Part shown: one piece after another, positions 33,296-44,325 of the stretch
How positions within the stretch are numbered: position 1 is the first letter of the stretch
How the letters are laid out: the number at the start of each line of letters is the position of its first letter
Source of the DNA: Knufia peltigerae
Lineage: Eukaryota > Ascomycota > Eurotiomycetes > Chaetothyriales > Trichomeriaceae
DNA length: 64,000 bases
Assembly: GCA_030247855.1 (NCBI GenBank)
Contig: JAPDRN010000037.1
Location: forward strand, 62,001-126,000
Reading direction: 5' to 3'
Notes under the pieces: model-generated
The model's input: only the letters and a program-made list of their open reading frames with translations
What the model was told of the DNA's origin: nothing
Databases searched by the model: none
Position numbers and translations under genes: made by a program

Positions 33296-35375
33296 GCTGA
33301 ATGGACAGCAGTGTACAAAGAGAAGATTGTGGACTCCTCGACCAGCGCCAGGATCCTGTTTCTAGCCCAAGATCTGACCGGGCTGAACAAGGATGGACCT
33401 TCGTCGTCGATGCGGAGGGGCACAGTGATGTGGCGGTGATGATTTGGCTGGCGTAATGTGAGCAACTCTCAGATGTCACTTCATCCCTGAAGGTACAATC
33501 AGAGTGTAAGATTCGAGACTGAAAGAAAACTCAGAGACGAATCGAATAAATTTTATCGTTGGTATTTATCGTTGGTCGAACCTCGAGATCATGATAGTTT
33601 GGAGGTACTCATACTCGGCAAAGTTACCATGTGTAGTTCACATACAGTTTCTAGTACCGTAGAACCTCCGACCTACAAAAATACAGCACGTGATCATCAG
33701 GCTGGCGAAAAAGGCTGCACTCACTCCCTAAGGCTCTGTATTTTGGTTCAACCATAAATTCTGACGATAGGGAGAAAGACTCGGTAGAGATGAGACAATA
33801 CAGAACTCTGGTAAACTAGAGTTAACAATATGAAAGCACAATGTTTGGGATTGATTGAAGAATGTCGATTGGGGGATCGAATTCCATGTGCCCCTAGAAT
33901 GGACCATTGGAGCCATATGATCTGGCTAAACATCGATAAGAACACTCCTACACTACTTGGTACCGCGGAATGGCACAGCTACCGAAGCTTACCGCCACAC
34001 CGGCCTTGTCATTGCAATAATCATCAAATGCTATCCATCACCAATTCGTTATGGCTCTTTCTGAAGGGATCCAGGACAGTAAAGGTTGCATACTAAACAC
34101 ACCGGTCTCCCTCGAGAAGTATACTGTTCAGGGAAACATCGAAACGATTACTGCGGAGTTGTTCATCGATCCATCACAAGTCAGACCACGCGGCATGAAA
34201 ACTCGCTGGCAAGATCGCACTGAATCCGGAGGAGGCCGTACGGGCAAGTTGAAAGAACTTTTCACTTTCTTTCCTGGATGCTTCATCTTACCCCAGGAAT
34301 AGCTTTTGAGGCGTTGGCGAGCATGATCGTAGAATTTATAACTAATTGGTACAAGGGAACTATATCTCGATTTGTCAAAACGGGGTTTGAGGGAGGTCAT
34401 CTTACATGCTGTTCTTCCCCTTCTTGACCTCGTAGAGATCATACGTCGCAGTATCGAGACTGGCCATAGGGATCGACTTGCAGGCCAAATCAAGGACGTA
34501 ATACATCATGGCAGATTGTTGTGGAACCAGCTGACGGAGGAAGAAATCGCCATCAATATCTACGTCAAAGAAGGCGAGATATTGATAGACAGTATCTGCT
34601 GGGTTGAACCGAGGGTTAATGTGACAGCTGAAAACAACCCGCCTTGGGCCCTAGATGAAACGCATGTATGCAAGCAAACACTGAAGATTGTTCGAACCTG
34701 CAGCTTCACGACTTGCGGTATGTAAGGAATGTACGCTGTCATTGGTGTAGAATACGTTGGTGTATTCTCTGCATGTACAAGGGTAGTTTGCAGATGAACA
34801 GAGAAAGCGTGTAGCAGAAAGCAAAGTACTTGCACCTGTAGTATTGTTGTCGCTATGCAGCTGCTTTCTTTGGTTGGCGTTGTGAAAAGTAAGCACAAAT
34901 TTCCACACTGGGAACCGCACAGAGAAAGAGGGTCGCAGGAAGTCACACATGGCGATGAATGAAATCCGTCGCAAGGCAACATCAGTAAAGGCACAAAGAT
35001 AGAATTGAATATGTAGTGGGTAGAGATTTGTAGTTCTTTGAAGTTGGTAGAGATAGTCAGTTGTCTACAAATGGAATAGCCTCATTCCTGGTGGGTATGT
35101 ATGAAGCAGCTGCGGAGAATGACGCTGATTCTGCACATTATTGGATTCGCCCTCATCACTAACCGCCGTTCCAAGCGAGACAACGACTATCAGACAATCG
35201 GATCGTCGACATCCTCAAGACTGCATCCTTCCGCGGCAACTATACCTCAATTCGACGCGTTATGTGATTCCGTGGTCCATACCAGCCTTCTTGCCAGCAT
35301 GTATTTCTCAGCGAAGTTGTTATCGCGAGCATAGTTTCGAAAATATCCTCCTGAACCCCAGTCGTGTATATACCC
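33296..35375. other. 2.1 kb gene-poor stretch upstream of the Ser/Pro-rich gene
   Basis: Several short frames occur on both strands (for example 33830-34096 and 34372-34725 on the plus strand). None joins into a gene I can support and none has a family signature. The region may contain a decayed gene. Confidence 0.35.
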
Positions 35376-37349
35376 ATGTCGACGTCTATTATGCACGCAC
35401 CCCTCGGTGGCCAGGGTGCGTCGCCCTCGAACAGATCAACTCTGACCCAGCAGCTCGAGCAGATTGAGGGAGACATCACACCCCGGTCAGCGAGAACGTC
35501 CTACAAAGGCTCACCCAAGCCGCGTTCCTTCTCCGACGCGGCAAAACCAATTCTCTCACCTTCACCCGCTTTCCGAGAACCTCACCGACGAGTTTCCAAG
35601 GATGACTCGGTCATCATTGCTGGTCCCTCCACACCTTCAAAGTCTTCGATGCAGCCCCGGGGGCTGAGCCTGCACATGCCTGCAAAAGATGGATCCGGTG
35701 ACAGTCCTGGCCCAAATATACCTCGCGTACCTCTGTCGCCAAAGCTAGATTCCTCCCAGATATATGGTTCGCCATCGTCCATGCTTCCCAGGAGATCTAG
35801 AGGGTTGGATTACACAAGAGCATGCACAAGTCTACATCAGACCACCCTGGCCGAATCATCACCCGACGCTTCTCCGAATGTCGGCCGGGGAATTCAAATC
35901 CCTCCAAGGAGAAGTTTGGCAAGCAACGTGCTGGATTCACCCAGCAATCAGAACGGCTTGTGGTCGTTGACACATGAGAGGACAAACTTGTCCAGTTCTG
36001 TCAGTAGTATTAATATGTTTGGGTCGGATTCAGAGTCGGACAGTGACTCCAACTCAGACGATATGGCCATCGATCGCGATATCGATGATGCCATCCTCAA
36101 TACTCCTGCAGCGTCAAGATTAAATGCGGGGGCTATGCTGGGAGTGGTGAATAGCCCGGGGCTAGAGTGGATGAACAATCCTCAACCATCTCCGGCACAA
36201 GCAAGTCTGATGAATTTCCAGCCATATTTGATGAGCTTTAGGAGGGCGCGCACCCGAAAGGGTAAAAGTCAACACAGTTCAAGCAGTGTAAGCATGAACA
36301 GCTCCAAGCAATCACCAGGACCACTATCGCCAAGTGTGTTGAAGAGCGTGGAGAATTCAGGCGGCAGTTACTTTGGCATGGGGCTGACCAAACAGCAAAT
36401 CCAGTCTCGTCGTGAAAGTCTAAGTTTGGGCACCAACGACCTTCATTTATCTGACAGCGAAGACAATAGTTCCAGCAAGCCCAACAAAAACAGCGGCGGC
36501 CAGTCGCAGTCAGATATGGACGGACTTGATGGCCCAAGAGGTGTCATCAGGCGCGCAGTTACTCGAAGAAGCAATCTGCTCCCCAAACCCAAAGGCTTCG
36601 CCCGCATCCGCGCGCAGCTCTTGGAAGAGTCTGAACCGACCAAAACAGAACTCCGGCGCGAGGCAGAAGTCATCCGTCAAGTGCATGAAAATGACCCGAC
36701 AGTGTCAGCGGTCACCTCGCCAACCATTCCCACCAGCAATACGTTCGCGGCTGAACCGGTGCAGGACTCTATCGAAGACATGGCGATGGAGCCCACGCCT
36801 TCTCTTGCGCCAGATAGCTTCAGTCGACAAGCGGAGCGAAATTCAGGAGGGGTACACTTCTGGAACGGGTTCGAAGGCAATGGGCGGTTTAGGACACCAC
36901 CTCCAGGCCTGACACCTCGTGAAAGCTCGTCCGCAGTCAGTGACGAGGCTATGGACACACCAGGCTCTGTTTTTGCAGACAACCTGGCACTCAAACATTT
37001 CAATCGCTCGAGATCAAGATCGATTACCCCGCTTGCTGCCAACCCACCTACAGCTGGTGAAGTGGCACGCCGCGTGAACAACAAACGCCGTCGTGAAGAA
37101 GACTTTGACCCGTCGTACACCAAACGCCGCGCCGTATCGCCTGGTATGAGTGTTCAAAGCAGTCCTGTCCTTCCGCAGAGTCCCGTGTTTTCGAACGACA
37201 AGGCCTGGTCAAAGTTGCCCGCGAAGACCAATGGACATGGGGCCGGAGATCGCAGCAACAGCGCAGGAAGTATTAATGGTGCCAAAAAAGTCGGTTTGCA
37301 GGGAATGACTGAGACAAATGAGGGTATGATGAGTATGAGTATTGATTAA
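35376..37349 (+). CDS. conserved-type disordered protein, function unknown
   Basis: One exon of 657 residues starting at the first ATG, 35376; the frame upstream opens only with GTG. I do not recognise the family. The protein is low-complexity, rich in Ser, Pro and Asn, with many SP/TP dipeptides typical of proline-directed kinase substrates. It has an acidic Ser/Asp run near 215-230 (SDSESDSDSNSDD) followed by an ordered-looking stretch (IDDAILNTPAASRLNAGAMLGVV). A basic helical segment, LPKPKGFARIRAQLLEE, follows. Near the C-terminus are bipartite basic clusters (VNNKRRREED, YTKRRAV) that could be nuclear-localisation signals. The coding sense is secure; the role is not. Confidence 0.75.
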   Translation: MSTSIMHAPLGGQGASPSNRSTLTQQLEQIEGDITPRSARTSYKGSPKPRSFSDAAKPILSPSPAFREPHRRVSKDDSVIIAGPSTPSKSSMQPRGLSLHMPAKDGSGDSPGPNIPRVPLSPKLDSSQIYGSPSSMLPRRSRGLDYTRACTSLHQTTLAESSPDASPNVGRGIQIPPRRSLASNVLDSPSNQNGLWSLTHERTNLSSSVSSINMFGSDSESDSDSNSDDMAIDRDIDDAILNTPAASRLNAGAMLGVVNSPGLEWMNNPQPSPAQASLMNFQPYLMSFRRARTRKGKSQHSSSSVSMNSSKQSPGPLSPSVLKSVENSGGSYFGMGLTKQQIQSRRESLSLGTNDLHLSDSEDNSSSKPNKNSGGQSQSDMDGLDGPRGVIRRAVTRRSNLLPKPKGFARIRAQLLEESEPTKTELRREAEVIRQVHENDPTVSAVTSPTIPTSNTFAAEPVQDSIEDMAMEPTPSLAPDSFSRQAERNSGGVHFWNGFEGNGRFRTPPPGLTPRESSSAVSDEAMDTPGSVFADNLALKHFNRSRSRSITPLAANPPTAGEVARRVNNKRRREEDFDPSYTKRRAVSPGMSVQSSPVLPQSPVFSNDKAWSKLPAKTNGHGAGDRSNSAGSINGAKKVGLQGMTETNEGMMSMSID

Positions 37350-37948
37350 ACTACATCGCCTCCCTAGGTTTGTATGTTTGATTGTCGTCGGTTTGTTTGT
37401 TTGGTTCTTGTGCTGGTACGGTTAGTAAGCGCGGCGTTCGGGCATACTGCAGGCAGGGGTCGCTTTCTGTCACAATCCTCAGAGCATATGCGATTGTTCT
37501 ACGAAGCCAGTGACTATGTCGAGGCTACGATATGTATCTACGTAGGTAATGACTTCAATTTGATGCTACTATTTTTGGATGCTATTATGAGATGAATAGG
37601 AAAGCAGGTCTCTGAACGCCTAGACAAGCTACCTCGCACCGGTGCTGGCTCGAGAACTCGGGACGCGAGGAGCATGAGCATCCTGTAGATATGAATACTC
37701 GGAAGGCATGTAACAGGAAATAGTTGGAGGCGTCGTAGGGATCATAATTTGCGAGGTAGCTTGTACGTGCTGTACTCGTATTCCTCTATCCCTGCAGTAT
37801 TAATCTGACCCCCCCACACCAGGCTGCGGCGTAGATCGTCCCATGCTGTTCTCCCCTCTCTAAATGACAACAACCGCACCAACAACACAAGATTCACCCA
37901 CGCATTCATTCAGTCATTCAGTTGTGCTTGCCAGGTGGCCCAGAAACC
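37350..37948. other. intergenic region upstream of capping protein alpha
   Basis: Tandem-gene spacer of about 600 bp without a gene. It presumably contains the 3' end of the upstream gene and the capping-protein promoter. Confidence 0.45.
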
Positions 37949-38960
37949 ATGGGCTCAACCGTCGATATCGCCTCGTCGTTCATCGAGGGTGCGCCTCCCT
38001 CCGAGCTCGCCGATGTTGTCAAGGACATCAAGGCACTCACCTCGGACGATGAGCCAGACCTGATTGCCAAACTGAAACCCGCATTTCAAAAATACAATGA
38101 AGAACAGCTGGTCGCTGTCAAGTTGCCTGGAGCGAGTGACTATGTATGTGTTTCAATCCAACCCTCCTCCCGTCTCTTTGATACGCTGTCCCGTCTCGGC
38201 GCGCATGATTACAATCAGCTTGGGGGAGATACAAGTGCAGGTGGCACATATATGAATCACCATTCCAGGACTAGTTGCTGCTGTTGCTGACGACAATTTG
38301 ATGCCGACTTTTCAGGTCTTGGTGTCCAGCTACAACAAAATCTCCTCCAGTCCTCCACGATACTACGACTCGGCTTCCTCTACGTCCTTTGAATTTGACC
38401 ACACGACCGCCAAAGCCAGCTCCCCTCAGTCCTACACGCACGAGACCCAGCATTCCACCTTGGTGCAGTCCATCCTCAAGTCCCTCTCGGCACACTTCTC
38501 CGAGCACTACCCGCCCACGTCGTCCGCCGCGTTCACCGCCTGCGCCACGCCGGACGACAGTCAGATTGCGGTCCTGATATCCAGCACGAAATCCAGCCCC
38601 AAGAACTTCATCAGCGGCCAGTGGCGGAGTCGGTTCCTCTTCGACCCGGCCTCCTCTTCGCTGAGCGGCAGCATACGGGTCAATGTGCACTACTACGAGG
38701 ACGGCAACGTGGCGCTCACGACGAAAAAGGAGATTGACGGTGTCGATGTGGGCGGGAGTGACGGCGGCAGTGTCGTGAGGAAGATCGCCGCCATCGAGAA
38801 ACAGTACCAAGAGGAAGTGAACAGGACGATCGTGGGGATGAACGAGAGCAGCTTTAAAAACTTGAGACGGCAATTGCCCGTGACGAGGCAAAAGGTCGAA
38901 TGGGAAAAGATCCGTGGTTATGGCCTCGGTAGTGATTTGAGAGGGGAGGCGAAGCGGTGA
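37949..38960 (+). CDS. cap1: F-actin capping protein alpha subunit
   Basis: Two exons (37949..38143 and 38316..38960) encode 279 residues, the family length. The N-terminus has IASSFIEGAPPSELADVVKDIKAL. The C-terminal half contains FISGQWRSRFLFDP, the CapZ-alpha signature, then VNVHYYEDGNVAL and a final helix with RRQLPVTRQKVEWEKI. With the beta subunit it caps actin barbed ends and controls filament length at cortical patches. The intron (172 bp) is long for this window; the exon 2 acceptor is TTTTCAG and joins in phase 0 to a valine-led continuation (VLVSSYNKI). Confidence 0.95.
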
Positions 38961-39296
38961 AAGATCTACTTGATGGAGTTTCTTGAAGAACACATGCAGA
39001 GGGTCCTGGACGAGTACCCTTCGGCAAGAACGAAGAGATGGAGGTGCTACGATTCTGGGAGAATGGGAATACACATCTCGTCGGAAGGAAATACCATCGA
39101 ATTGCTTACAAAAGCCTGAACATATGTTGCAGTCTCTCTGGGCTGGGACATCAGCGCGGAAACTATTTGACGAGAGAAATGTTAGGAAAGACAAGGTACG
39201 GTCAGAGTCCTTGGGGTCTTTGTATGGAGCACATCTCAGCCAGGCATAAGCTTGCGTAACCAGATGCTCGTTTGGTAAGTAGCCAATTGGTACGAA
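38961..39296. other. convergent spacer, capping protein to GST
   Basis: 336 bp between two gene 3' ends. Nothing else is seen. Confidence 0.45.
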
Positions 39297-40145
39297 TTAC
39301 GGCAGTCTCTTTCCTTCTCTCGTTGCCTTGGCCACCTCACTCTGCGTCGTGTCCTCCGCATACCGTTTATAGGCATCAATATACTGTTCCCTGTCGCTCA
39401 AGGTGTCCAGCACACTCTCTCGTTCCTGTACAGCCTTTGCCCAGGTCCTCCACCGTGCCCATATAGCCTCATCCTCCCCACCCTGTCCTTCTTCTGGGAT
39501 ACCGACGCCTCCCTCCTTGTATACGTCGAATAAGAACAACCTGCACAACCAAGGCGCGAGCATGATGTCGACCATGCTAAATTGTTGTCCCAGGAAGAAG
39601 GGTCCAGACGAAGAACACTCTTTGACAAACGTCTTGATCCCATTCAGGAATTCCTGTCGCGCTTCGTCAAGCGTATATGGTTTCTTGTCTGTGTGTTGCA
39701 TGAACTTGTAAAAGGCCGGGACGATCTTGGAACCGATATGGTCGATCCAGATTCTACATCGGGCGCGCTCGTATGCGTCTCGAGGGAATAACGAGGGTCC
39801 GTTGGTTTCGGGAGAGTTGTAAACTTCGTCCAGATATTCGCAGATCACTACGCTCTCGTAGAGTGGCTTTTGATGCTCGCCCCCAGTTTTCTCGACGGGG
39901 ACGGCGAGCGTGGGGACCAGCCCGCGTGGGTTCAATGCAAGGAACTGAGGTTCCTTTTTGTACGGATTGATTTCGAAGTATTGGTGCGCGATGCGCTTCT
40001 CGTGCAGCGTGATCCACGACCGTTGCACAAACGGGCAGAACCAGCCGCCGTACAGGATCAGAGGGTGCGGCGAGGAGTGGGAGGCGGCGAATTTGGCGGC
40101 GCGCCCGGACGTGTGAGGGTGGAGGGATGTGTCTATGGTCGACAT
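39297..40145 (-). CDS. omega-like glutathione S-transferase
   Basis: One exon of 282 residues. The thioredoxin-like N-domain has LYGGWFCPFVQRSWI; the Cys in WFCPF aligns with the catalytic Cys of omega and lambda classes rather than the Tyr or Ser of other GSTs. ALNPRGLVPTLAVP and the E-S of LYESVVICEYLDEVY are the glutathione gamma-glutamyl-binding elements. The C-terminal helical domain includes FFLGQQFSMVDIMLAPWLCRL. Omega-type enzymes usually act as thiol transferases, dehydroascorbate reductases or S-glutathionyl reductases. The substrate is not predictable from sequence. Confidence 0.9.
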   Translation of the reverse strand: MSTIDTSLHPHTSGRAAKFAASHSSPHPLILYGGWFCPFVQRSWITLHEKRIAHQYFEINPYKKEPQFLALNPRGLVPTLAVPVEKTGGEHQKPLYESVVICEYLDEVYNSPETNGPSLFPRDAYERARCRIWIDHIGSKIVPAFYKFMQHTDKKPYTLDEARQEFLNGIKTFVKECSSSGPFFLGQQFSMVDIMLAPWLCRLFLFDVYKEGGVGIPEEGQGGEDEAIWARWRTWAKAVQERESVLDTLSDREQYIDAYKRYAEDTTQSEVAKATREGKRLP

Positions 40146-40440
40146 TCTGAAGGAGATTATATGAAATGAGGTGAACAGAGTTAAAAGGCCACAACAGGAC
40201 CTTTTTTCATTTTGTACGCGATATTACTATGGAGGGAGGCAGGACGCAGTATGACGTTGAGGCTGCGATTCCCCGCAAAAGTGCGTCGCGATACACGCGA
40301 TATACCTCCGTACAGAGTGCATCAGTAAACAACCAGGTAACTCCGTGGGTAGTCGCAACCACCATTACATTCACATGCAATGAGATATAGCACCCAGTTG
40401 AGTCGGCTTGCATCTCTACATTACCTCAGGCTTGGACACA

Positions 40441-41038
40441 ATGCAGGTCTCACTAGAGAGCATCATAAATGACGACCGTTGGGTCTACAATGTACGACTT
40501 GTGGTGCACACGGCGGGACCCGCGGGCCCATCAATGAATCACTGGTCCATCTATCTTCTCCTCGTCAACGGCGGTTCAGTCAGGCTGAACATGGCGGCTT
40601 ACCCACACCCTGACTACACTGATGGCATCGTAGAGTGGACGATGCACTCATACGTTATGCCGCGCTCTGCGATCACGTACTAGGATTACTCGATCAGGGG
40701 ACACCTTCGAGTGTTGGACATTGCACAACAACTTTATTCCTCGTTGAGACATCGATATCTTCTGACCCCCGAGGGATTTGGGTGCCGGTATTGGGTGTGA
40801 GTTTGTCTGTCTTTTCTCATCCTCTCACTGCTCGGAAGGCCACGGGTTACTGACTTGAAATATAAAAAAAAACAGATGGGTTATGATCAGTGATTGGGCC
40901 TTCAACCACTGGATCCAAGGCGATGCCGATATCGAGCTTTGGCCAGTCCTCCAATACAGCTACTATGTGGGATTCCCACCAACACTGTTACCAATGATAG
41001 AGGGGACGTTCTATTGCTCAAGAGAAGGGTGTTTCTGA
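40441..41038 (+). pseudogene. DUF7770-like gene with internal stop codon
   Basis: Exons 40441..40796 and 40876..41038 join in phase (GT|A) across a GTGAGT...ACAG intron and make a 173-codon frame. The frame is broken once, by TAG at codon 81 (40681-40683). Before the stop it reads VRLVVHTAGPAGPSMNHWSIYLLL and GGSVRLNM; after it, DYSIRGHL... and GCRYWVWVMISDWA. I recognise this pattern from the fungal DUF7770 family, whose function is unknown. The family usually has Trp where this TAG stands (ITY-W-DY), so a single TGG-to-TAG change is likely. Everything downstream, splice sites included, looks intact, which suggests recent inactivation, readthrough or a sequencing error. Confidence 0.65.
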
Positions 41039-41586
41039 TAGGAAGAGAAAGACGATGTTCCGGATAGAATACTCTGATTCAGCTCGACACCACCGTATAC
41101 TGTTCAGAGACCATTGGTATTGGTGAGGCTGAAGGAGAATATCAACGCAAGGCTGCATCATCATGTGGCTTTAAGATGAGGAGTTTTTGGGTGGCGCACG
41201 GATAGTTTCAGGCATGACTGAGGCAGAAAAAAGGGGAACGAGAATGCTTCAAGGAATGGAAAGTGAAGCTAATAGCTGGCTTGATGCTGGAATACTCTGG
41301 TATTGTGTAGAAAGGAGAGCAAAGGCCAGGCTGTTCAGAAAGGGGCTTCTTGGCATTGAAAGAAGCAGCCAAAGGATTCTCTCCGTAATAATCGGTCTCC
41401 ATACTGAGTGGCGGCATCACGCTGAAAGGCCAAAAAGGACAGCGTATCGATAACTCGCGCTGCGCCGCCCCAAATAAATATTTCTGTCCATTTGAATCAT
41501 CCATCATCCTCCCTCCTCGACATCACCACCTTTTTTCTACTTCTTACCACCCTCTATTTTCCTTTGCAAACAAGAGCCTGCCCAAC
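41039..41586 (+). promoter_or_regulatory. BiP promoter and 5' leader region
   Basis: 548 bp before the BiP start codon. They contain the UPRE-like element listed separately and a pyrimidine-rich leader (41510-41580) typical of strongly expressed fungal genes. No coding evidence. Confidence 0.55.
41437..41450 (+). promoter_or_regulatory. unfolded-protein-response element (UPRE-like)
   Basis: GGACAGCGTATCGA lies 137 bp before the BiP ATG. It differs by one base from the core of the yeast KAR2 UPRE (GGACAGCGTGTCGA), the Hac1 target. Position and gene identity make it a strong candidate for induction by a HacA-type factor. Confidence 0.7.
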
Positions 41587-43701
41587 ATGGCTCGACGTGG
41601 CTCAGGATCCTCTTCCGCTTTCCAGTGGACAACCATATTCTACCTCCTCCTCATTTTCATTTGTCCTTTAGCTTTGATCGGTTCAGTACACGCCCAGGAC
41701 CAGACTCCCTTGAACGACTCGGACGCCAACTATGGCACCGTCATCGGTATCGATCTGGGTACCACCTACTCCTGCGTCGGTGTGATGCAGCACGGAAAAG
41801 TCGATATCATTGTAAACGACCAAGGAAACCGAATCACTCCCTCATACGTCGCCTTTACCGATGAGGAGCGGTTAGTAGGAGACGCGGCGAAGAACCAATA
41901 CGCCGCCAACCCTACGAGAACAGTCTTTGACATCAAGTGAGTCCCCAACCGACTGATCTGCTTCGTTTTGCCAAATATTTCGAGACTTTCTGACTAACAC
42001 TTTTTTGCCAGACGTTTAATCGGCCGCAAGTTCCAAGACAAGGATGTCCAACGAGACGCGAAGCACTTCCCCTTCAAGGTCGTCAACAAGGATGACAAGC
42101 CCATGGTCACCGTCGAGGTCGCCGGCAGCCCGAAGACCTTCACCCCCGAGGAAATTTCCGCCATGGTTTTGGGCAAGATGAAGGAAGTCGCCGAAGCATA
42201 CTTGGGAAAGAAGGTTACCCACGCCGTCGTCACGGTGCCGGCGTACTTCAACGACAACCAGAGACAAGCCACCAAGGACGCCGGTACGATCGCTGGTCTG
42301 ACGGTTCTCCGTGTGGTCAACGAACCGACAGCTGCCGCCATTGCCTACGGCCTTGACAAGAAGGGCAAGGAGAGCCAGATCATCGTCTACGATCTTGGTG
42401 GCGGTACTTTCGATGTCTCTCTTCTCTCCATCGAAGACGGCGTTTTCGAGGTCTTGGCCACTGCCGGAGATACACATCTCGGTGGTGAAGATTTTGATCA
42501 GAGAGTCATTGACTATTTCGTCAAACTCTACAACAAGAAGAACGACGTCGACATCCGGAAGGACCTCAAGACAATGGGTAAGCTGAAGCGCGAGGTCGAA
42601 AGAGCCAAGCGGACCCTGTCTTCTCAAATGTCAACCCGCATCGAAATCGAGGCCTTCCACAACGGAAACGACTTCTCCGAGACCTTGACTCGGGCCAAAT
42701 TCGAAGAACTCAACATGGATTTGTTCAAGAAGACTCTGAAGCCAGTTGAGCAGGTCTTGAAGGATGCCAAGGTCAAGAAAGGCGAGATTGACGACATCGT
42801 CCTGATTGGCGGTTCTACTCGTATTCCCAAGGTTCAGTCCATGATCGAGGAATACTTTGGTGGCAAGAAGGCCAGCAAGGGTATCAACCCTGACGAAGCT
42901 GTCGCCTACGGTGCCGCTGTCCAGGGCGGTGTCCTCTCCGGTGAAGCCGGCACTGATGACATCGTTCTCATGGATGTCAACCCGTTGACTCTTGGTATTG
43001 AGACCACCGGCGGTGTCATGACCAAATTGATTCCTCGCAACACCGTCGTCCCTACCAAGAAATCTCAGATCTTCAGTACGGCTGCCGACAACCAACCGGT
43101 TGTCCTGATCCAGGTGTTCGAAGGTGAACGATCTCTCACCAAGGACAACAACCTTTTGGGCAAATTCGAACTCACAGGTATCCCCCCGGCTCCTCGTGGT
43201 GTACCGCAGATTGAAGTGTCTTTCGAGCTGGACGCAAACGGAATCCTCAAGGTCTCGGCCGGCGACAAGGGTACGGGCAAGTCGGAGTCCATCACCATCA
43301 CGAACGACAAGGGACGTCTGTCACAGGAAGAAATTGACCGAATGGTTCAAGAGGCCGAGCAATTCGCCGAAGAGGACAAGCTGGTCCGGGAGAAGATCGA
43401 GGCTCGCAACAAGCTCGAGAACTACGCGGTCTCATTGAAGAACCAAGCCAACGACGACGAAGGTCTCGGCGGCAAGATCGACGACGACGAAAAGGAGACA
43501 CTCTTGGAGGCGGTCAAGGAGACGCAAGAGTGGCTGAGCGAGAACGCCGAGACGGCCGAGAAGGACGACTTTGACGAGCAATATGAAAAGCTGTCCCAGG
43601 TCGCGTACCCAATCTCGAGCAAGTTGTACGGCAGCGGCGGCGCAGGAGGAATGCCAGACTATGGAGATGATGACGATGATATGGGCCATGATGAATTGTG
43701 A
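41587..43701 (+). CDS. bipA: BiP/Kar2, ER-lumenal Hsp70
   Basis: Two exons (41587..41936 and 42012..43701) encode 679 residues. A hydrophobic signal peptide (about 1-36, cleaved after VHA) is followed by the Hsp70 ATPase domain with IGIDLGTTYSCVGV, IVYDLGGGTFDVSLL and VLIGGSTRIPKVQ. Then come the linker DVNPLTLGIETTGG and the substrate-binding domain. The C-terminus is the ER retention signal HDEL. BiP folds imported proteins, drives translocation and senses ER stress. The intron falls directly after the conserved FDIK. A UPRE-like element precedes the gene. Confidence 0.98.
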
Positions 43702-44325
43702 GCTCTCGCTCTCTCTTTTGGGGAATCTTCGTCTCAGGCTGGGTCTGGCATGATTTCTTTTTTTTATTATCGCGGAAAAGAGATACCTTGAAAAGACAAA
43801 TTTGTAGCAGCATTTTAGAGATACGGGGGGGGCTCGACTTCTTTGTTATGACATAAACTGGTCCGGGGCCGTCGAGTTTTTTTTCGAATCAACGGCAAGG
43901 CGTTTCTTCTTTTCTTGTTTTGTTTGTTATGCCTAATGTGATTTTTCACTATCGTCTTTGCTCCTTTTTTTTGGCCCCGTCGTATTCGAAAGGGGGCAAA
44001 GGACGTGGGATGCCATCTAGATACCACTACGGAGTGACACAAAAAATGGCAGGTGTCTGATTTTGCTTCTCTCGCTGTCTTCGGATTTCGTTCCTGACCT
44101 ACGGAAAATGTCTCGATTGTTATTTGGTCTGTACTGTATGGGAAGTACTCTGATCAGGTCCAAAAGACGAGGAGAGACGTTTCTGGACTCAAAAAAGTTG
44201 GGTACGTGAGAATTAACACGTTTATTGTGTGAGTGTTTCAAATTTCTGGATGTTTATACATATACATGCTGTATACAAACAACAGCATCCCTTTTGGTAC
44301 ACGAAACACCGGACATGGCTACGAC
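43702..44325. other. convergent intergenic region, BiP to flavoprotein
   Basis: 3' untranslated regions of both genes. A one-mismatch copy of TACGGAGTA lies at 44029-44037. No gene. Confidence 0.45.

Noticed and set aside
34685..34705. GTTCGAACC-like sequence resembling a T-loop
   Set aside because: Flanking bases do not form a T-stem or acceptor stem on either strand.
33830..34725. Several plus-strand ORFs that might be exons of one gene
   Set aside because: No splice signals join them in frame and no domain is recognisable.
38271..39194. 307-residue minus-strand ORF opposite capping protein alpha
   Set aside because: Antisense shadow of a confidently identified gene with biased codon use.
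42016..43095. Long minus-strand ORFs opposite BiP
   Set aside because: Shadows of the highly codon-biased BiP exon.
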